From Saccopteryx bilineata (lineage: Eukaryota; Chordata; Mammalia; Chiroptera; Emballonuridae), in NCBI RefSeq assembly GCF_036850765.1, contig NC_089490.1:103032074-103096073 (forward strand): a stretch of DNA of 64,000 nt, in the 5' to 3' direction. The number at the start of each line of letters is the position of its first letter. The stretch's first letter is position 1. The notes under the pieces were generated by a model, which was not told the DNA's origin, did no database searches, and saw nothing but the letters and a program-made list of their open reading frames with translations. A program made the translations under genes and the position numbers. Below are positions 1-64,000 of this stretch, one piece after another.

Positions 1-449
1 GTTCAGCGTGGCTGCGAGGTCCCAGGTCGCCGGCTCATGGAGGAGCGGGCAGAGATCTCCCAGGGCCCAGATGGGAAGTAGCCTTGGACAAGATGACCTG
101 CTCAAATAATTAATTACTTATATAAGTGTGTCTCCCTATTTTATTGTTGCTGTTTTACAGTCTGAAGAAAACTGTTTTCCAAGTTTTTTGGTTGTTTGCT
201 TTCTTTTCTTTTTTTCTTGTTTAGCCACAGAATGTTAGAGTTGGAAGCTTCTAATCACAACCTTTTTTATGCATAAGGCGCTGGGGCCCAGTGCTGTTAA
301 ATGCTCTTTGACCTCTGTCAGTCCCTTTCCACAGCGCCAGGGCATGGTCTGTGCGTGCTAGGGAAACACGTGATGGAACACCTCTCCTTATAAATACACG
401 TGTCGCCACTTTGACTTTGACTTGTCTCCTTCTGGTACCTTTTGTTTTC

Positions 450-792
450 TTTCTTTCTTTTTTTTTTTTTTACAGGGACAGAGAGAGAGTCAGAGAGAGG
501 GATAGATAGGGACAGACAGACAGGAAAGGAGAGAGATGAGAAGCATCAATCATCAGTTTTTCATTGTGACACCTTAGTTGTTCATTGATTGCTTTCTCAT
601 ATGTGCCTTGACTGCGGGCCTTCAGCAGACCGAGTGACCCCTTGCTCGAGCCAGTGACCTTGGGCTCAAACTGATGAGTTTTGCTCAAGCCAGATGAGCC
701 CACAGTCAAGCTGGCAACCTCGGGGTCTCAAACCTGGGTCCTCTGCATCCCAGTCCGACAGTCTATCCACTGCGCCACCGCCTGGTCAGGCT
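450..792 (-). mobile_element. tRNA-derived SINE, type B, minus strand
   Basis: Read on the minus strand it begins GCCTGACCAGGCGGTGGCGC, contains a tRNA-like A box (GCAGTGGATAGA) and B box (GTTTGAGACCC), a repeated GCTCAAG-rich body, a CT-rich tract and an A-rich tail (poly-T at 461-472 on the + strand). A target-site duplication ccttttgttttc flanks it at 438-449 and 793-804. Confidence 0.88.
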
Positions 793-2109
793 CCTTTTGT
801 TTTCATGCTGTTACCTTCTTTTACTCTCTCATTCTCTGGGTAATTCATTTACCTAAATTGTTAAAAATCTGAGGAAAATATGAAGCAATCCTGCTTGTAG
901 AAGTTGCTCCAGCTTACTTGAAGATCGTCTGAATGGGGGTGTCAGAGCTCCATTGGGTTTGCTGCTTCTGTGCTGTTTTACCACTTCAGACCTCAGTTTG
1001 CATCTGTGTGTTGAGTTTTTACCATGAGCTATTTATTAGTTCATCCATTCAGCAGCTGGGTTGAGTGCCTTTTGCTAGTTGCTGGGCTGGAGAGATGGAT
1101 GTTACATTGCATTTGCAATGGAGCAGCACAGTCTAGTGCCTGGTGAAATATTTCTGTAGAGGAAATACTTCTAAAGGTGTATGGGAGCACAGTAAAAAAT
1201 GACGTAATTCTACCACAAAGGGAAGGCTTTACAAGGCACCTTCGAAGCCTAAGAGATGAAAGTTTGCCAGCAGGTAGGTCAGGCAAGGACTTGCCGCCTA
1301 ATGGTATTTGTGTATTTGTAGGTAGAGCACAGGGACCAGAAAAGTCATGACCAAGCTCCGTGCAACTATGGTTCCTTCTCTGTTTCTTTCATCTCACTGC
1401 TCTGAACGGTCTGTCCCTGCTGCTTTCTCTCAGACAAACTGCTGTTTTCTCCTTCATCGCCTTCAGCCTAACAGCCAGCAAAAGATAAAGCCCTCCTAGT
1501 GTTTGGTGAATAAATCACTAAGTTATTTGTCCAACCAGACCTCTTCTCTTCCTTTTGCACCCCGAACCTTCTCTCTTTCTGCTGTGTCCTTGCCTCATTT
1601 CAAGGCACAGTCGCTTCACGGAGGTTTTTCTTGTGTTTCTGGCTGAAAGTTATCTTATCCTACTTCAAACTTTCATAACAGCCATTTATACTCCTGTCAT
1701 GGTGCTAATCCTTGCCTTGAATATTAGTTAATTTTTTATACATATTCCATGAAAATCAGAAACTCTTTAAGGATAAGGTCCATGTCTTAATTCATTTTTC
1801 TTTCCCCTGTAGCCAAACTTGGGCTGTTGCTAGTGCACACCATGATTAAAAATGCGAGTCATTGATAATCACATTCTTGGGGCCATCTCAGTATATTCAG
1901 AGTCCAAGTTTATAATCCTTCATGGAGCACGATCCTCACTGGCAAATATTTAATGAGAACATGCAGATTAGCTCCTGTTGTCTTTGGCTCTTTTAGGCTA
2001 ACTGGTACATACAAAATACCTCATAAATGTTGGGAGAGGAGTGGATGTTGCAATAGAAACATTTTTAAGTTGATGAGTAATCACAAGGACATTGTATCGC
2101 TCAATGCTC

Positions 2110-2417
2110 TTTGCTTAAAGAAGCAGAACCAATAGAATAGAGGTGTATTTATGTGTGTATACAGAGATTCATTCTAAGGAATTGGCTCGTGGGATTTTGG
2201 GAGCCAGCAAACCCAGAATCTGTAGGACAGGATGGCAGGCCGGAAAGTCAGACAGGATTTGATTCTGCTATAGTCCTGTGTCTGAAGTCTATAGTTGAGG
2301 TTTCTATGTTATAGCCTTGTGGTAGAATTCCTTCTTTAGGAAATAGTAGCTTTTCTTAAGGCCTTCAACTGATTGGCTGATGCCCATCCATATTATTGAG
2401 GGAAAACTCTTATTTAA
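2110..2417. repeat. Old interspersed repeat, left part (family uncertain)
   Basis: Text such as GGAATTGGCTCGTG, GGCCTTCAACTGATTGGCTGATG resembles an old mammalian L1M-type 3' region or LTR-like repeat that I know only by sight. It continues at 2670 to about 2730 after being split by the element at 2418-2665. Confidence 0.45.
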
Positions 2418-2665
2418 CCCTTTGAGTAGTGAGTTTTTTTCATGCTTGCTGACCTTGGGAGTGAATTTTTTTCAAAAAATGAAATTAGTTCCAGTTCCAG
2501 TTTTATTAACTAAAAATCATGTTTGATAACCAATTTATGGAAACAAGAAGAACATACATTTGCCTTTTTTTAATGTTGTCTTACACATCTTTAAAATAAA
2601 TTGATCGTACTCTGGATGGTCAGGAGGCACGAGGAGGTACATGAACGTTCGTACTACTCAAAGGG
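2418..2665. mobile_element. piggyBac-like nonautonomous DNA transposon (248 bp)
   Basis: The ends are inverted repeats, CCCTTTGAGTAGTGAG at the left and GTACTACTCAAAGGG at the right. The left flank is TTAA (2414-2417) and the right flank TTGA (2666-2669), one change from the TTAA duplicated by piggyBac transposases. There is no transposase ORF. It sits inside an older repeat whose two halves flank it, so it is a true insertion. Confidence 0.75.
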
Positions 2666-3265
2666 TTGAAGTCCACTTATTGTAGATGTTAACATCTACA
2701 AAATACGTACATCGCAGCACCTAGTGTTTCATTCCATAAAGTCAGTTGTCTGTCTTCGCCAAGTTGGGCCATCAGACAAAGCAACACAGGCATTTAAGCA
2801 AAATATAAACAATTGTGCTATCCCTACCCCTATTTCTCTACCATATCTAAAGAGGTCACAATTTTAAGCCTGTTTTCCTGTATTGACTAGTAGGACTTTC
2901 ACAGCTTTGCTTTCTTTTGTCCAGGAGCAGAGAAGTGGATTGTTTGCTAAATTCTTAGGAGCAAAAGCTATACAACTTGTGTTCTTTCATTTAATCCTTA
3001 AACAAAAAACTGAGAGGTCTTGTCCTTCTCAAGATGGGGAACTGAGAATCTGAGACATGGATTGACTAACTTGCTCCAAATTCACAGGGCTCAGAGTGAC
3101 AGGATCATATATGTAGCTTGGTTTCTACTTCTCTTCACTTCTCCCTGAAATAGGCAAATGTTGAAACCTCTCCAAATTGTAAGTTTATTCATTCAAGCAT
3201 TTTTAAAAATGTTCTAATGCGTCTTATAAATTCTATACAGAGAGAAAACAGTTTTCTTAAGTATT

Positions 3266-3671
3266 TTTTTTTTCTTTTTTTTTCTTTTTAATCTTCTGAA
3301 GCTGGAAACGGGGAGAGACAGTCAGACAGACTCCCGCATGCGCCCGACCGAGATCCACCCGGCACGCCCACCAGGGGTGATGCTCTGCCCACCAGGGGGT
3401 GATGCTCTGCCCCTCCGGGGCGTCACTCTGCCGAGACCAGAGCCACTCTAGCGCCTGGGGCAGAGGCCAAGGAGCCATCCCCAGCGCCCGGGCCATCTTT
3501 GCTCCAATGGAGCCTTGGCTGTGGGAGGGGAAGAGAGAGACAGAGAAGAAGGAGGGGGGTGGGGGTGGAGAAGCAGATGGGCGCTTCTCCTATGTGCCCT
3601 GGCCGGGAATCGAACCCGGGTCCCCCGCACGCCAGGCCGACGCTCTACCGCTGAGCCAACCGGCCAGGGCC
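3266..3671 (-). mobile_element. tRNA-derived SINE, type A, minus strand
   Basis: On the minus strand it starts GGCCCTGGCCGGTTGGCTCA with A box (TGGCTCAGCGGTAGAGC) and B box (GGTTCGATTCC), then the long unique body ending in CTTCAGAAG and an A-rich tail. A 17-base duplication, ttttcttaagtattttt, flanks it (3252-3268 and 3672-3688). The segment around 3370-3420 carries an internal repeat of the 'CACCAGGGG..GATGCTCTGCC' block. Confidence 0.9.
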
Positions 3672-3683
3672 TTTTCTTAAGTA

Positions 3684-3863
3684 TTTTTAAAGCCTCATAG
3701 CATCTGTGAATTAGAACATTTAGAAAGTGCAGTAAAAGCTCTCTTGTCAGTCTGTTTTAGTAGGTGATATAATTTACCCCGAGTTAGTCCCATCTTCATA
3801 CTTAACTTTAAACCACAGAGCATTGCCCTTTCTTCCTCCTCGGTAACCAAGAGCATGGTTGTC
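3684..3863 (+). repeat. 180-bp local duplication, copy 1
   Basis: This segment, from ttttaaagcctcatagcatc to gagcatggttgtc, is repeated in the same direction at 4523-4702 with roughly 5-7% differences by eye. The two copies bracket the exon at 4305-4395. It does not resemble a dispersed repeat I know. Confidence 0.85.
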
Positions 3864-4304
3864 TAAACTTGGACCTCTGTTGTGTGACATCAGTATTTAT
3901 GTTCTGTGAAAGTAAGGAAGAATGTATTTTACCACTTTCCTGTTTATTGTACAGAAACTAGGCAAGGAATCATCCCAAAATTCAACCTTGTTCAACTTTG
4001 GAATGCATTACTCTTTGTTTACTTTCTTTCTACTTTTGGCTTAATTTAAACCTTTCGAAGCACTTCTTGAATGATTTTCTGCAGTGGGGATCCGGATTCC
4101 AGGGGAAGGCCTGCCTGAGATTTGGAATTTCTAGAGAATAATTTTATAACTGCAGATAATTAATATTTTTGTATATAATTAACAGAGAAGCTCTAGTCAA
4201 GGTTTTTGGACTAATTATCAGAGAGATTAAAATTGGTGAGTACAATCATCTGTAGCAAATAATCTCTGTTCTTTAATTTTATAATTCCTTCTCTTTTTTT
4301 TTAG

Positions 4305-63849
<59,545 letters not shown>

Positions 63850-64000
63850 GCACCCTGCGCTGACGCTGTGCTGGCTTCCCCGCGGCAGGCACTGCCCAGT
63901 GTGTCTGCTAGTCAGAAACACGCAGGTCTTACTATTTAAGCTAAACTTTGGTGGATATTGTACATTACATAGTTTAATATAATTGTGCTCATATTTTAAA
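63850..64000 (+). other. UTP20: UTP20 3' UTR, start
   Basis: Sequence directly after the stop. No AATAAA or ATTAAA is seen in these 151 bases, so the poly-A site is probably beyond the window. Confidence 0.7.

Larger units (their letters stand above)
1..4304 (+). other. Upstream intron sequence of UTP20 (no exon recognised)
   Basis: No open segment with flanking AG/GT and UTP20-like coding was found here. The first ~85 bases are GC-rich and unexplained. The rest holds a type B SINE (450-791), an old repeat split by a piggyBac-like element (2110-2700), a type A SINE (3266-3671) and the first copy of a 180-bp local duplication (3684-3863). Stretches 805-2100 and 2710-3240 show nothing I can name. 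An exon that I failed to recognise cannot be excluded. Confidence 0.5.

Noticed and set aside
3399..3700. Overlapping ORFs of 60-93 codons on both strands
   Set aside because: They fall inside a type A SINE and recur in the same form at every type A copy (6354-6758, 9710-10145, 27251-27662, 45321-45751, 62755-63154); open frames come from the repeat, not from a gene.
4081..4140. Possible upstream exon close to 4305
   Set aside because: Stops in all frames within the candidate and no plausible donor; reads as intron.

Overview
This is a vertebrate nuclear window, almost certainly from a bat. It carries the 3' two thirds of one large gene on the + strand: UTP20 (also called DRIM), a giant alpha-helical-repeat protein of the SSU processome / U3 snoRNP that is needed for 18S rRNA maturation in the nucleolus. 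I placed 40 coding exons between 4305 and 63849. Every boundary is GT-AG and the reading frame closes exactly: 5,638 coding bases, meaning one base that finishes an upstream codon, 1,878 residues and a TGA. From memory the human protein is about 2,785 residues, so roughly the first 900 residues lie 5' of this window. The last exon ends in a lysine/arginine-rich tail followed by LKDLAMVE and a stop at 63847-63849; about 150 bases of 3' UTR follow with no AATAAA visible.

The organism is inferred from the repeats. Introns are full of two or three kinds of tRNA-derived SINE with clear A and B boxes (called here type A, head GGCCCTGGCCGGTTGGCTCAG-like; type B, head CCTGACCAGGCGGTGGCGCAG-like; type C, head CCTGACCTGTGGTGGCGCAG-like). 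These look like bat SINEs, and to me more like those of horseshoe-bat relatives (Rhinolophoidea) than the VES elements of Myotis. The window also holds many short DNA transposons that are unusual for most mammals: at least six hAT-type elements with 8-bp target duplications (one SPIN-like), a piggyBac-like element in a TTAA site, and a Helitron fragment with the C-terminal part of a helicase. Older shared mammalian repeats (MIR, MER5-like, L1M) are also present.

Layout: 1-4304 is upstream intron. 4305-14370 holds five exons separated by SINE-rich introns and the Helitron. 14371-28606 has long introns with hAT elements and five exons. 28607-36855 is a denser exon cluster. 36856-46415 has long introns with L1 remnants and five exons. 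46416-63849 holds the C-terminal exons, a 48-bp tandem repeat that multiplies a 3' splice site (52235-52474), and a tailless 7SL RNA pseudogene (55892-56106).

I saw no second protein-coding host gene, no CRISPR array and no complete mobile element with an intact transposase. The most notable signal is the five-copy 48-bp array ending exactly at the acceptor of the exon at 52475. Each copy recreates the same splice acceptor, and each is open in the UTP20 frame, so alternative acceptor choice could add 16-residue blocks to the protein.
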